DNA from: Sanguinoderma infundibulare
Taxonomy: Eukaryota; Basidiomycota; Agaricomycetes; Polyporales; Polyporaceae
Reading direction: 5' to 3'
NCBI GenBank assembly: GCA_032821775.1
Contig: JAVLRN010000011.1
Coordinates: 992,001-1,056,000, forward strand
DNA length: 64,000 nucleotides
The translations under genes and the position numbers were made by a program. The notes beneath the pieces are model-generated. The model was not told the origin of the DNA. It saw only the letters and a program-made list of their open reading frames with translations, and searched no databases. How positions within the stretch are numbered: position 1 is the first letter of the stretch; every line of letters starts with the position of its first letter. Shown here in pieces: positions 23,674 to 36,432 of the stretch.

Positions 23674-26179
23674 ATGCTGCGTGTTCTAGCAACGCTAACC
23701 CTGATTGCTTGTCTCCAACTCTCTTATGCCTTCTCATGGGTATATGCGCCATCGAAGCAGGAAAACAGCAACGGAGCACCAGAGTTAGAGTTCAGGAATG
23801 TTGATGGTGCGTCCCAGACATGTTTTGTGTAATTTGTGAATGCTCAAACCGTGCTTTTGGTTCGTAGGCGGCCTTCCGCCAGGGGAGGTCGCAGCAATCC
23901 TGCTGGGATCGAGTAAGCAAACCTCTTCCCCAACCACTGATCGCGTCGCGCGCTTCTGATCTAGACTCTTTCAAGGATCGCTTGACGGGTATTCAAAGAA
24001 ACCGGACTGTTTCCGTCGCACGGCGAGTGTGCTCCAATCAAAATGCGGTGACCTTGAGACGGACGAGTATCAGCGCGTGAAAGGTACGCCAGTGAGATCC
24101 GAGTCCGTCATCAAACCATGTCATTCATACCGTACTGATTTGTTTACCGTACTGATTTGTTTTCCAGCCGCGATCTCTATGACACTGTGCGAAATTGCCA
24201 CCGCAGAACCTGCGTCACCGCCATTAGAGTGCAAGCCTTTTCAACCGGACTCGAACGGCTTGTATGCGCTTGATCCCGAGTCTGGCCGGAGATGTGTATC
24301 GTAAGTTGCTGACAATTTGCGATTGAGTGGTCGAGGTGACAAAACGTGCAGAGCATTGTCGCGGAGCGCGCAATACTGGTCAAGCTACTCGGGATATCTC
24401 CGAGAAGTTAGTGAGTCGTTCGTTCCTGTTATATCCGTCATTCGTTGACGTAATATCGCCAAAGCCCAGTTATGCTTCGCGTTTCAACGATGGAATGACA
24501 TAGGTGCGCGGCTGTGGCTCCAAAGCGAAAAGTCGAAGAAGGTTAATGTCGGTCTTTGTTCCAGATACGGCGAAGGAAGTGCACAGGAATGCCACCATGG
24601 AAGCTATGAACGTCCTCCGGTATCTATCAGATCGGGAGAAGCGCGTGGAACAGAGTTATGAGGACACCAAATCCATAGTGGCAGTAGGTTCCTCTACCCG
24701 CATCTTTCCAGACCACCAGGTTGAACGCCGTTTAAAGCTAGTGCAGACTGTCCTGGAACAAGTGGTGGCGTCTTCCAAAGCCATTGATCTTGCATCTGTT
24801 GCGGCGTCTGACAAGCTGAAACAATTTCTCGACGAAGTAAGGCTTTGTAAACAGAAGTCTGGCAGTCTTCTAAAGAATGGATGCATCAGGTTTCTGAAAG
24901 ATTTTCGGCCGCAGTACTCGAAATAGAGCAGCGCACAATCCACGATCACACGAGGACAATGTCTTGGGTTCGTCCAATGCCGGTACTTCAACCGCGCCCT
25001 CTAAATTTTCTAGTAGGTAGACGCGAATATCTCGCAGACGTTGGATCGTGTGCGTCCCAGATCTCGATGGTTCCCTCTCCAGCTCATGTCTTTGTAGTTT
25101 TCCACAGCAACGCATAGCATGGTGGCGGACCTTGGACGGACACTTTCGTTCCATGTTGGTGGTACGGTCACCCAGTTGGAGTCCGGCCTTGGCAACCTCG
25201 GCCTATTGGTGGTGAGTATGACAAACAAATCTACCACATAACGTGATCGAAGTTCGCAGGATGGGACAAGCTCCAAAATTGCCGCTCTGGAGAACGCTTT
25301 CGGGGAGCTCCACCACGTGCGTAGACGTCTGCGAAGATCGTCTGGGGCTTTCCGCTTCTGACCGTGACACGTCTTTCTAGGCAACCGTTCTTCTCGTTAT
25401 GGACGCGCGGCAAGCTGGCGCAGATATGGAGGAGCATCTCAAGGCATCCCACATGGCCCTCGAGAAGCAGCGGGCGATCGCAACTATTTCGGATAACGTG
25501 TCGTTCGCTCTGTCAGAGCTCGTCGTCAGGGCGCAAGCCGGGATGCAAGATCTGAACGGAACTATCGCGGAGATAAAAGATAGTCTTCTAAACAACAGGC
25601 ACGACGATTGGACAACCGCGACGTGGCTGTGGTTTCAAGAAATGATTCTGGATGTCTTGCGAGGTTCGTGTCGCTCGCCGCGTGCGACACCTTCCTGAAC
25701 ATCGCTCCTGAACATCGGCGCTCGTAGTCCATCCTGCAAGCTTCCAGCATCCAGTCTTCCATGCGGTATATCACATCTTCCGGATAGGCCGGGCACTGGC
25801 GGTCTTCTTTTCTTCTGGACTGATGGTCTGTCTCTTCCCTGTGTCTAACATGTTTCTCATGACTTATTTCTGGCACTTGCAGAGTTGCTTCGTGCTTCTT
25901 GCCTCCGCTAGGAACTTGCTTTCGAGATATCTCCGTGGACGTGGGCCTTGTTCTGACCAGTCAATGTTCTCCGTCTTACCCGAGGCTCCACGTGCTCGAA
26001 CAAGGATATGCGGTCCTCCCGCGATGGAAGGTCGATCTCTTGACTGGAACGTTTCGCAATCTGGACACGCATTTGGACTGCCGCTAGATCTCCGCTATGG
26101 CCCACCTGTTCCTAGGACGTCTCTTCGGCGCCATCCTCGGCTGTCCCGTATACCTGAGCGGCTTTGGGGACCGCACTAG
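23674..26179 (+). CDS. KAR5: Nuclear fusion (karyogamy) protein, Kar5/Tht1 family
   Basis: Membrane protein of the nuclear envelope/ER needed for nuclear membrane fusion in mating (family knowledge). Start ATG at 23674 gives a signal peptide, MLRVLATLTLIACLQLSYAF. Exons then give GGLPPGEVAAILLGS, SLDGYSKKPDCFRRTASVLQ, SKCGDLETDEYQRVK, ISMTLCEIATAEP, and the most diagnostic Kar5 segment SALSRSAQYWSSYSGYLREV followed by QLCFAFQRWNDIDTAKEVHR. A long predicted coiled-coil region follows (LVQTVLEQVVASSKAIDLAS, QVSERFSAAVLEIEQRTIHD, HLKASHMALEKQRAIATISD). After VHPASFQHPVFHAVYHIFRI come one or two membrane helices (ALAVFFSSGLMVCLFPVSNM). The basic tail ends IPERLWGPH at 26179. Some 3' junctions are uncertain, including an apparent 29-nt intron at 24837-24865. 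Conserved cysteines fit the lumenal Kar5 domain. Confidence 0.75.
24129..24165 (+). repeat. Short tandem duplication inside a KAR5 intron
   Basis: The 17-18 bp unit TACCGTACTGATTTGTTT occurs twice in a row immediately before the 3' splice site of an intron, duplicating the polypyrimidine-like segment. It is a small local duplication with no coding effect expected. Confidence 0.85.
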
Positions 26180-27013
26180 AGATAACTATTCCAGCTTCTC
26201 GTTTTCTCTTGCGATAACACGCCTGCGTACTGGAATTGTCCTACTAATTAGCGTAGTGGGGCCCCAATAAATTGTACAGCGTGTGGCCACCGAGCAGATC
26301 AGGGACGCAGCACACGAGCCTTTTGCCTCGCGACAGACGACTCGAGTAAGCGAGGGTTTCTGGAAAGGCTTGAAGCTCCCCGAGATCTGCGAGACGGCGA
26401 TAATACGATAATAACCGGATTTGAGGCTATAAACGGAAAATAAGCGCCTATTAGAACGTAATATTATCCCACATCGCCCGGATTGTTATGCTCCCTTTCA
26501 AAGTTCAAACCCAATTACAGCACAATTCGCACACATGTAAGCCTGCCGAGATTGCGCGGACAAGTCGCTCTGACTTCGCTGCGCTCGGGCCCGGCGACAC
26601 CCCTCGCACAACGCCACCACGACCTCCCGCTCCTAGCCACGCACCCCACCATGTCCCTAGGAGGATCGACGCTTCTATGCGCCCCACAAACCGCGGAATC
26701 ACATTGGTGGGCGGGCACATCCGAGTACGACTTCTCGGATACGACAAAGGAATGCAAGGGTGCTGCGGTAGTATCCCGCCCAGGTTTGCATCACAATAGT
26801 GCTATAACGTCGGGTAAAATGCCGAATCCGGCGTACATTATGACTCCGGAGAGGCTCAGTGCGGCTCCTTGGGCAAGTGGCGCATTTTATATTGCTACCG
26901 TTGGACGTCGCGCCACTGACCTCCTTCCTCCCCGACGCTTTGTTTCTGGTGCCTCGGTCTGTGTGCCTCAGCCTTCTGGGTTAGGCGACCCCATCAACCA
27001 CGCCTTCCACACT
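26180..27013. other. Intergenic region and probable promoter of the RBR gene
   Basis: The frame of the next gene stays open upstream to about 26483, with in-frame ATGs near 26651 (MSLGGSTLL) and 26819 (MPNPAYIM), so a longer N-terminus is possible. I prefer the ATG at 27014 because the protein from there splices directly into the first zinc finger. Confidence 0.45.
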
Positions 27014-30000
27014 ATGAGCGGCCTGCAGCACCCAACACCGCGGGAGCTAGAGCGGCTTACGCATCCCCTGCCGCAGCGGCTAATGCCATATATGCAGAGG
27101 CATCCTGCAGACTCGACAGAGGTTCGTCCGCCTCGAACATGAGACTGACACCTGTTCTGGTCACGTTGCTGATAATGTCGTCTATTCAGCTCAGGCACAC
27201 GACCAGACCGCCGATTTGCTTGAACTTTTTGGCAGGACGGTGCAAATCTGGCGACCAATGTCATCGTAGACACGTAGGTGTTCGCCAGGTCCCATCAATT
27301 TGGCCTGTGTCTCATTGCCTGTTTGTGTAGGTTCTGGAAGATGGGGACGCTCGCAATGCGTCCTTTCCGGATGTAGTCCCGTCTACATCCGCGCCTTCAC
27401 GTCCAAGCATACTCTATGCTACACCAATGGCCCACCCGCGAGTCGAGATCCCGCCAAGAGGTGGTTCATTTCCGAGTCAGGAGCCCACGGTGTCAAATTC
27501 TGTACGGATCGTCGATGGGAGCTACACTGACAGGTTCAACGTCCGGCACGCCTTGAATCTGGAAGGTCCTTCTGCTGCCCTCGTAACCCTTCCGCCGGTC
27601 GACAGACAATCCGAGCAGCAGTTACATCAACGCGCCGGCGAAGCTCGACATCCCATGCCACCGGCTCCGCCTCAGTCGCTCAAGCAAGAAGTACTTGAAC
27701 AATCATCCCCTCTTGCGCAACGACAACCCTTTTCTCAACCACTGCACCCGGAGATTGAACCGTCACATTACTTGTCCCCAGCGTCATCAACGCCCCCGTG
27801 TCCCATCGTCAACACCGTCGCGAGCAGTTCATCTATGCGTGTGCACAATCCTGCGCGGGTCACCGAAGAAGACATAAGGCCTTCCAGGGTAGGCATTTTG
27901 TATTCATCCTCCCCGAAAGCCGTTTACGCTCACATTGTCGTAGGCGTCGAACGAAGTGTGTAGATTGTACCAGAAAGGTCTATGCTCTTACGGCGAGCGA
28001 TGTTACAGGACGCATATCTTGGAATTGCCTATGCAGGTCGCTGCACTTGTGTCTGGCGAGAAGAAGGTGAAGAAGGTGCGTCCGTTTCATCCGTGTCTCT
28101 GCGATCCGTTCACGGCGTCCTTAATGCGCACGAATAGCCCCCACCAGCTCCACTTCCAACCCATATAGGGGGCGTAGAGCTATGCAAGTTGAACCTCGTT
28201 GGCAAGTGTCCCAGAGGCGACAGTTGCCATTATTCCCATGATCCAGAGTTGTGTGCCCTGGCGCAGTCACAATCTTTCCCCGAACCATCGAAGACGACCG
28301 ACACGACATCGGGCACATCTATATCATCTCAAGACGCTGCGGCATCTTTAGACAAGGTACTCTCGCCGGCTCCCAGTGTTTGTGCGCAACTCTGACTTTG
28401 AACGTAGTCTTCGTCATCTCCTCCAGCTCCTCCGCAGCCAGGAGAAGTTTCGGCACAGATTACCGAGGTTCGATTCGTCGTCTTACACGCGAAGCAGCTC
28501 CTATATGCTAACTGATACGCGCTAGTCATCGCCCAGACCTTCTGTTCAGCTACGTGACGATGTATGCCGGCAGTATTACTTCCGACGACTGTGTGTCTAT
28601 CGTCCCTGTAAGTTCCGACATGTCAGTCCGGAAGAGGAACAAGCAATCCGTGAATTGTCCCGCGCAATCTCGTCGTCGGAAGGGAAGAGTGAAGCAGCCT
28701 CCCTCAATGCTCCTTCACCGCCCTCAGGACACGGCCGTCTTTCGCAGGAGAAGGTCAGCGACGGGGGCGAGGTAAGCCGTCAGTCACACTCACGGTACGG
28801 AACTGACGGTGTATTGTCTTTAGGACAATCATTCCCCACGTTCCGGCAGCGTCAGTATGGAAGAAGAGGATGGAGGTCTCGAGGAGGGTAGTTCGAGGTC
28901 TGTCTCACTCCGCTTTCAACGTCAGCGAGCACTCGATAAATCGTTGTTTTCGTGCAGCATTCCCGAGAGTGCGAAGGCGAGTAAAAGACGGGCGAAAATT
29001 CGCAAAGTACGTCGCTTGTTGAAAGTATCTTTATTTATTACTCATACCATCGCCGGCAGAAGGGAAAGGAAAAGGAGACCACCGACGAGCCAGCCCGTGG
29101 TGCTGAGGAGAGCAAGGGGTCCGTCCCAGAGGAGAAAGCGAAGTTGGTAGAAGGGACGTCGAAGCAAGCGAAGGGGAAAGCGAAGGAGGAGAAGCTTGAT
29201 GCGAAGAAGAATGAAGGGGATAGCAGGGACAGGAAGAAGACGCGGACGGGGGACCAGAAGGCGGATGGAGACAGCTCTAGGAAGAACGCGCCCGAGGCCA
29301 AGGCGAAAGAGGAGATGAAGAAGGGCAAGGAGACTGGCAAGGGAAGGGAAAAGGCCGCGTCGTCGGTGGAGGTGGCAGCAGCGAAAACTGAGTTGTCCGT
29401 CCCGCAGTCGCCTCGACCTCCTGCGGAGGCTAGTACCCCGAAGAAATCGAAAGCAGCGCAACCCGCTCTGACAGGGTCCCACAAGTTTTCTCAGCGTGCA
29501 TCTTCTTCACAGTCCAAGGCTACGGGACCGCCCCAATGCCCCACTAGGATTCAGGAGGTGCGGGACAATGGCGGCGATACCGACGTCGAGGAAAGCGACT
29601 CAGCATATTACACTGTACGCTCGTATTCCTGGTTCATCTTGCTCAGAATCTCATAGTAATTTCCAGGCCGGCTCTGGGACGGTTTCCGCGCATTCCTCTA
29701 TGTCCTCGATGGACGGAGCGTCTTCCGTCTCGACCGTCAAGGGGAAGTACTGCTTTGACTTTATGCGTGGACGTTGCGCTCGACAACACTGTCGCTTCTC
29801 CCACGATAACCCAGCCCCGTCTCTTGGAAACGCTCAGGTAAGTCGGCACTTTCTTGATTTGAATGATTTTCTGATTAGCATCGCAGTCGAGTTCACGATC
29901 GGTTCGCCAAGACACCCATCGCAGCGCGCGCATGGCACCAAACCTCACGAACACTCCCCATGCGCCCACCTCACGGGCCACGCACACGGTCGGCAGACTC

Positions 30001-32244
30001 TCACGACAAGTGTCCGAGAGCGGTTCCAACGAGCCATTGGTCCCTCCTGGACTAGGATTGGAAAATGTGAGTCTTCTGTTTGACTCCGTTGAATGCCAGC
30101 GTATTGGGTAGATCGTTGCTAACTCAGAGCGACAGCAACAGGATCAGGAGGCTATGATTATCACAGTGCTCGACTCCGTCAAGGTGACATTCAGCACGGG
30201 ATTCGGCGTCACTCAGGTCACGACTGGGTTTGAGAGTCGTCAGATCCTACTCGGAAACCTTCCAACTACTGTGGCACCCGCAGACGTCACATCGGAACTT
30301 GGTGGCTTTGGGGAAGTCACCGCAGTGCTTCCTGTTGAATCTGACGCGTCCGCGTACAGGGTCACCTTCTCTCGTGCAGACTCCGCGATTGACGCAGCAG
30401 AAGCCTTGGATGGCTGCCAATTATTTGGGTCCACGGTGACAGCGCACGTCACCGCGAAGAAGTCGACCGGGATCGGAGGCGGGACTCTGTACGACGGAGA
30501 TGTGCTCTTCGAGCTCCCCACTGCCCGTCAAAAGGGCTATGTCGGCTATGAGACTCAGGAACAGGCAGAGAAGGCAATCGCGCTCGCCAAGCAGCACGGC
30601 ATGAAGGGCATGCGAGTCACTGGGGAGATCTACGAAGGGATCCCTGCTGTTGGCAACTTCAACGTCCGCTTCGAGAACCTGCCGGCCGACGCCACGGAGA
30701 AGGACCTAGCTCGTTACGGCCCGTTCGAGACGCACATGGTCGACCGTCCGAAGTACCAGTGGACGGTTCGTGTCGCGATCGACGGCCTTCGTCGCGAACT
30801 TGAAACCTTCGGCGACGTATCTCTCAACGTCCTCCCCCCTCCGTACGGCAAGATCTTCCGGGTCTGGGCACACTTCAAGGACCCGAAGGCCGCCGCCTCG
30901 GCATACGAAGCTCTGAACCTATCCCGTGCCCGGTTCGTTGGGAAGCAGCGCATTTACGCTCACTACGTCAAGTCAATTCATTACAACCTGCCGCCACATA
31001 TCTACGACATCATGGCCTACGATATCAACCTTCTCCGTTCCTACCACCATGACGAGCACGCGACCAGTATCTCCGTCCTTGATAGACGGGCAACCCTCGC
31101 ACCAACATCGCCCGTCTTAGTCCAGCTCCTGTCGCGCAATATGTCCTCGTTGTCGAAGCTCAAGGTTGCCTTCGACCGTCTTCTCCGAGGGGAGAAGGTT
31201 ACCGATAACGGACAGATTGTCTGGAACGACTTCTTCGGGGGACGCGCTGGGATGCAATTCCTCGACGAGCTGGAAAAGGTTCATTCTGCCGTCAGGATTA
31301 ACCGGGACCCTCGTCGACGGGTCCTTGCTCTCTTCGGCCCTCAGCAAGACCGTGCTCGTGTAAGCGCCGAGATCATCGCCCGGGCGAAGCTTCTTCAGAC
31401 GCAGCACAAGCGTCGCTATACCATTCCTGGCCACCTTGTCGGTGTCTTCATGGGAGAAGATCTAGTGTCCCTGCAGAAGGAACTCGGTCGCGAGAACGTC
31501 TGGATCGACCTCACCAACCAGCAGCTCGTCGTCTGTGGCGATCCCAATACACAGAAAGTCGCGCGAATCGCTGTACAACATGCAGGACGGCACCGCAAGA
31601 AGCGTAGCTGTAGGGGAGACATCGAATGTCCCGTCTGTCTCGGCGAAGTCTCGCAGCCAGTCACGTTGCTGTGTGGACATACGTGGTGCAGGGCGTGCCT
31701 CACGGGGTACATGAACGCGTCAGTCGACAACAAGACGTTCCCGCTTACTTGCCTTGGAGACGGAGCGAAGTGCACACACCCGATCCCCTTCTCCGTCGCT
31801 CGGCAGCTGCTTACCACCGAGGAGTTCGACGCGATTGTGAACGCATCCTTCCTCACCTACGTCCAATCGCGCCCGAACGAGTTCCACTATTGCCCCACCC
31901 CTGACTGTCCTCAGGTCTATCACAAATCCACGCGCAAAACGGTTCTCCAGTGCCCGTCGTGTCTTGTGCGCATCTGCCCGCACTGCAACACGGAGTACCA
32001 CGAGAGCCGGTCGTGCCAGGACGAGAACCCGGAGGACGAGGAGCTCTTCGAGGCGTGGAAGCTGGGACACGACGTCAAGGACTGCCCGAGCTGCAAGATC
32101 CCCATCGAGCGCATGGCGGGCTGTAACCACATGATGTGCGGGAGCTGCAAGACGCACATCTGTTGGGCCTGCCTTGCGACGTTCCCGACGAGCGGGGAAG
32201 TCTACGAGCATATGCGGTCGATTCATGGTGGTATTGGACTCTGA
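27014..32244 (+). CDS. CCCH zinc-finger / RRM / RING-IBR-RING E3 ubiquitin ligase
   Basis: Predicted RNA-binding ubiquitin ligase. Start MSGLQHPTPRELERL at 27014; the first intron follows DSTE. Five CCCH fingers lie in separate exons: CLNFLAGRCKSGDQCHRRH (about 27217), CRLYQKGLCSYGERCYRTH (27959), CKLNLVGKCPRGDSCHYSH (28182), CRQYYFRRLCVYRPCKFRH (28565) and CFDFMRGRCARQHCRFSH (29755). Between fingers 4 and 5 sits a Lys/Glu-rich segment (29045-29420). The last exon (about 30130-32244) has an RRM-like region (ILLGNLPTTVAPADVTSELG) and the RBR module: RING1 CPVCLGEVSQPVTLLCGHTW, IBR YCPTPDCPQVYHKS and CPSCLVRICPHC, RING2 CPSCKIPIERMAGCNHMMC. The Cys in GCNHM is the thioester-forming residue of RBR ligases, so the enzyme should be active. 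The junction before finger 3 uses a GTCCGT donor at about 28081. The domain order resembles the RBR part of plant DEAH12-type proteins without the helicase. Confidence 0.88.
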
Positions 32245-33390
32245 CCTGACCGAATTCCCATTCGTTCTCTCGCCACGTACTCCAGTTGTGCTTCTTGCAC
32301 TTTTTTACGTTCCTGACACATCTGCGTGGTTATACCCTTGTCGTTTTCGATCTGCTTTCCATGATTGTATCAGGCTGTTGTCGAGTCGAGGCTGTATGTA
32401 TTTATATCTATCTTACGCACTCTTGCTGCGTCAAAATGTTGTAGTACAACATTAGTGTTTTAAGACATAGATACGTAGATTACTGGCTGGGACCCGCATG
32501 CCATTATATACGATAGACGAGGTTTTTAAGTAGTTAGACTGACACGGTGAATACGTTGTTTGGTCGTATTTGCTCCCACCGGCGCGCGAAGAGAACGAGC
32601 GACAATTCTCGGTATCGCTCACGCTGCCATGCTTGAGTTCACTGGACTGGGTTACTGTCTTCGCGCGAACATGCGCTGTTTCTCCGCATGCTTGCCTCTT
32701 TCTTGGTCTTAACTCCGCGAGCTCGCCGCGCAACGTGCACTGCAGCCCTGTACCAAGTGCGTACCCGAAGTCGGAAGGAAGACAAGGCCCAAGGGCAAGG
32801 AAAAGGAGCGGTCGACGTGGGCGAGACCGGGAAAGGACATGGTCCATCGTAGCTGCGTTCGAAGCAAGGAGCGACACGACTACGCGCGACGTTCTTCCAC
32901 CAAGACGTGTCTCAGCTTCTTGGCGCCATGAATGCATGGAGTGTGTGGTTATTAGACCATTGCCGGAGTGAAGAAGGGCACAGTGAGTCAAAATGGCTCG
33001 ACCGTTTTTCTGCCTGTGACTTGGTTCGCTGTGTTCTCGTCGATCGCGGAGTGCCTACTGCTTCCGAAAGCGACTACAGAGAGGTTCCTATACATACAGA
33101 CAGGCAGGACGGTCCTGACTCCTCAGTGTCTCACGTAGCGACGTTCAGTGCATCTTCGCTACATATCACGCAGTACGTTGAATCAGATTGCGCTCACTAA
33201 GCTGTTTGGCTTCCGACGAGCTCCAAGTCCTGCACGGCGCTTTTATCGACTTCACAACCAGCCGTCACGGTGCTGTACGGTAAGTGCCGCACTTGCATAC
33301 TCCGGAACGCCTACTTACGTTTTCGTCCGATTCATTAGCGTGGCGTACACCTGGTGGGACTGAGGCAGTCATCTGGCCGCCTCCACAGGG
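32245..33390. other. Intergenic region without a supported gene
   Basis: The left part is 3' UTR of the RBR gene. No exon with domain content is seen on either strand. A short block near 33118-33150 resembles 36353-36385 and may be the outer edge of the O-methyltransferase duplication. Confidence 0.4.
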
Positions 33391-35700
33391 GTGGGCGCGA
33401 TAGACGGGTGAGTACTCGGAAGCGTGCGGTGGGAGGGACGGAGGGATGAATGGACCTTATAACGCCACCGGCAGGATCACATCGCGATGAAATCGTCGAA
33501 TTGTAACCCCTCCGTACGTTCCCGTAGGCGAACCGTCCTCGCGCATGGATTGTTCCAGCTCGTATAAACCCAGCCCGTACGTGTCCATCCCCCAGTGTCT
33601 TATCTGACTTCTTGCGCTCAGAGGCCATGGTGTCTCAATCCAGCCAAACGCCTCTCCGTGCCCTCTTGGGCCTGCTCACCACCTCCATCCATACCATCGA
33701 GGCTGAACTCGATGCAGCTCGCATGCCGACCTTTACCCTCGATCCCAAGTGGCACCCGCTCGACTCCCCCAACGCTGTTCCAACTCCGAAGCTGCATGAG
33801 GCCAGGAAGGTAGCAATGGCGTCCGCCCACATGATCCAAGCTCTGGTGCAGGATGTCGGCACCGCCTTGATGGTATGTCAGAGGTTGGTCGCGTTCGCAA
33901 AGCGCTTACTCTATACGACCGCACGCAGGAAATGTCTATGCGAATGCTCGACACCTCCGCGTGCATTCTCACGGCGGACATCGGATTGGTCGACGTATTC
34001 AAAACCGACGAAGAGAAGCTTGGCGGTCTTCATGTCAACAAGATGGTCACTCGCCTGCCCGACGGAAAGAAGGTCAACCCGCAGAAGCTTGCACGTTGCC
34101 TTCGCTTGTTGGCGGCCTCTCACTGGTAAGTCTGCTTTTCTTCACTGTAGATACTCTTGAACTACCTTTCCCCGGCTGAAACTCGCCATTGTGCTTCAGG
34201 TGGACGGAACCCTCCCCGGATGTCTTCGCACCGACTCGCTGGGCATTTCTGAACATCACCGGTTCTCCCACCTGGGCCTACGCTAATCCTGTAGCTTCAA
34301 GTAACCTTCTGGCTTGCACATCGCTCGTGGAATACATGACAGATCCCGCCATGTGCAACGCAGACACCATTGATGCTTCTCCGTTTTGCGTGGCTCTCCG
34401 GAAGACAGGTGGCCACCATAAGAACATATGGGAATGGTGCCGAAGCGACGAAAGCCGAATGCGTAGGTTTACTCTCAGCATGGAGGGCTTGGGTGAGTCA
34501 GGTCCCGCAAATTCGGTGCATTGCGTAACTGATATGGGTGCCGCGGTGGAGGTTATAGCAACATTGCGGCTCTGAAGGCCGACTACCCATGGGACGCACT
34601 GCCGCCCAATACAACATTCGTCGACGTCGGGGCGGGTTTAGGCTCAGTTGCGTTACATGTGCTCCGGCACGTGTATACCAAGGTTCCGACGCTGAAGGTC
34701 GTTTGCCAAGACCTCGAGGGGCCCATCGCAGTCGGGCAGAAGTATTGGGAGGGAGAATTCCCTGAGGCACTTACAGATGGACGGGTCGAGTTTGAAACGC
34801 ACGACTTCTTCACAGAGAACCCCCGGAAGGATTCTAACACGGTCTATTTCATGCGATACATCCTCCGTACGTCAGCCGTGAAGTTTGGGAGAGCGATGTT
34901 GACGAGGTACATGGTGCAGATGATTGGCAGGATAGGCGAGCGCACGTCTAGACATGTTGACATTTGAAGACACTAACATGATTATTTCGTTCCATGTAGT
35001 GATGCTGTGACCATACTCCGACAAATCCGTGCTTCGTGCCACGTATCTTCTAGAGGTACATCCTTATGCAATGATTCAATGCAGCCTGATTCTGTGCTAA
35101 TGCCCATTTACATACGCCAGTCCTGATTGCCGACTCTATGATACTACCGGCCATCCCTAGTAAGCAGGGTGACTTTGGGGGAATGGGGTCCTTTGACGAA
35201 AGCCTGAGCTCCATCAACAACGACTCCGTGAGTCCCCTGCTTTTGTCTTATGCCTCATCTCTGCTCATCGGTATGGCAGCCGTATCGACCTATGGCAGCA
35301 CCTTATCCCATTTCCCAGAACTTTGGATTTGCCACCAAGGTCCAGAACTCTCACGACGTGGTAAGACAAGTTCAACGCAAAACGGGAAATGACTCACTCA
35401 CTCGTGTTGGATTTCATAGGCAATGCTTCATCTCTTGAATGCCCTAGAGCGGACGCGTGAGCAATTCGAGAAGATCCTCGAGGAGTCTGGCTTCAAGATC
35501 AATGAAGTGTTTTTTATCCGAGGCTCATCAATCGGTACGGAGTCTTTCTCGGACCCGGTTTTTCACCACGAGAACTAACATCAGCGTCCATCAGGATCGG
35601 TCATAGAGGCCGTACCTGCTTAGATTCCAATCCCAGCTCAGGCAGCCCTCCGTGGTTCCCGCTTGAGCTTGGAATCCGTAGATACAGCGTGCCACAACGT
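33391..35700 (+). repeat. Direct duplication, unit 1 (complete)
   Basis: This block contains the O-methyltransferase promoter, gene and 3' flank. Its promoter part (33391-33540, starting GGGCGCGATAGACGGG at 33393) and its 3' part (about 34897-35700) both match unit 2 at 36433-37390. The middle, about 33540-34897, has no counterpart in unit 2. Confidence 0.85.
33627..35623 (+). CDS. O-methyltransferase, family 2 (SAM-dependent)
   Basis: Resembles fungal/plant family-2 O-methyltransferases that methylate hydroxyls of aromatic or polyketide metabolites. Start MVSQSSQTPLRALLGLLTTS at 33627. An N-terminal dimerisation/winged-helix part follows (MLDTSACILTADIGLVDVFK, VNPQKLARCLRLLAASHWWT). The SAM site is FVDVGAGLGSVALHVLRH, then LKVVCQDLEGPI and VEFETHDFF. 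The C-terminal part reads VLIADSMILPAIPSKQGDFG, APYPISQNFGFATKV, MLHLLNALERTREQFEKIL, EESGFKINEVFFIRGSSIGS and VIEAVPA, stop at 35621-35623. Roughly eight introns. Odd: after VYFMRYIL, where the family has H-D-W-x-D with the catalytic His, this gene reads RTSAVKFGRAMLT and splices to DAVTILRQIRAS. The usual catalytic base is therefore missing or unrecognised, and activity is doubtful. Confidence 0.85.
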
Positions 35701-36432
35701 TCGCGATGCTGGTCTGCTTATCGCCAGCGGCGCGGACACATACGCAAAGACGCAACGCAGAACGCGAGACGAGGCCCGCAGATTACAATCATTGTAGATA
35801 TTATATTTTACTCCCCTCTTGAAGGACCTACGCTGGTACTACTTGCTCCTTCCGTGGCTCTTCCAGTATGTTTCATATCCGTATCGGCGTGTAGACATAT
35901 TATGTTTCCGAGTCGTAGCCGAGCCGTCCGGTCCGAGTCTGCTCAGCCGAGCTTCCGGAGCCCGTCGACGTACTCGAGGGACGCGTCGATATCGCAGGCG
36001 TCGAAGGCTGACTTTGCGCTTAAGCTTACCCTGGCACCTACTCCGCGTTCGACAGTTCTTTTTTAACATCTCCTTCTGCTCTTTCGAGTCGTATGACCAA
36101 GGCGAGGAGTCCGATTGGAGAGCGCTGTCTCAGGGAGGTTCTGGGAGAACCGGCATGGTAGTCCTTAATCATGCGCGCAGGTCCGCGCCTCGCTCGAGAC
36201 CATGTTTGGTACCAGCACGGCTACTAGTAGGTGTCTTCCTCCTGCCGCTCCTCGTGCCACAATCTGACATGCCCTGATTTATATAGTCATTTACGTTTCG
36301 TGAATACAATCTGAAACACGTCCTCATTGTCACCATGTATTTGTCTCCGCGTCGGCCCTCAGTGTCTCCCGTACCGACGTTGACCGCAAGTATGCAAGTA
36401 TGCAAGTGCCTCATCTGCCCTTCTCGGCAGAG
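35701..36432. other. Spacer between the two duplication units
   Basis: No supported gene. Contains a short tandem repeat (TATGCAAG-type, about 36387-36405) just left of unit 2. Confidence 0.4.

Noticed and set aside
24681..24710. 24-28 nt mini-intron in KAR5 at GTAGGTTCCTC...TTTCCAG
   Set aside because: The frame is open straight through the stretch, so no intron is needed.
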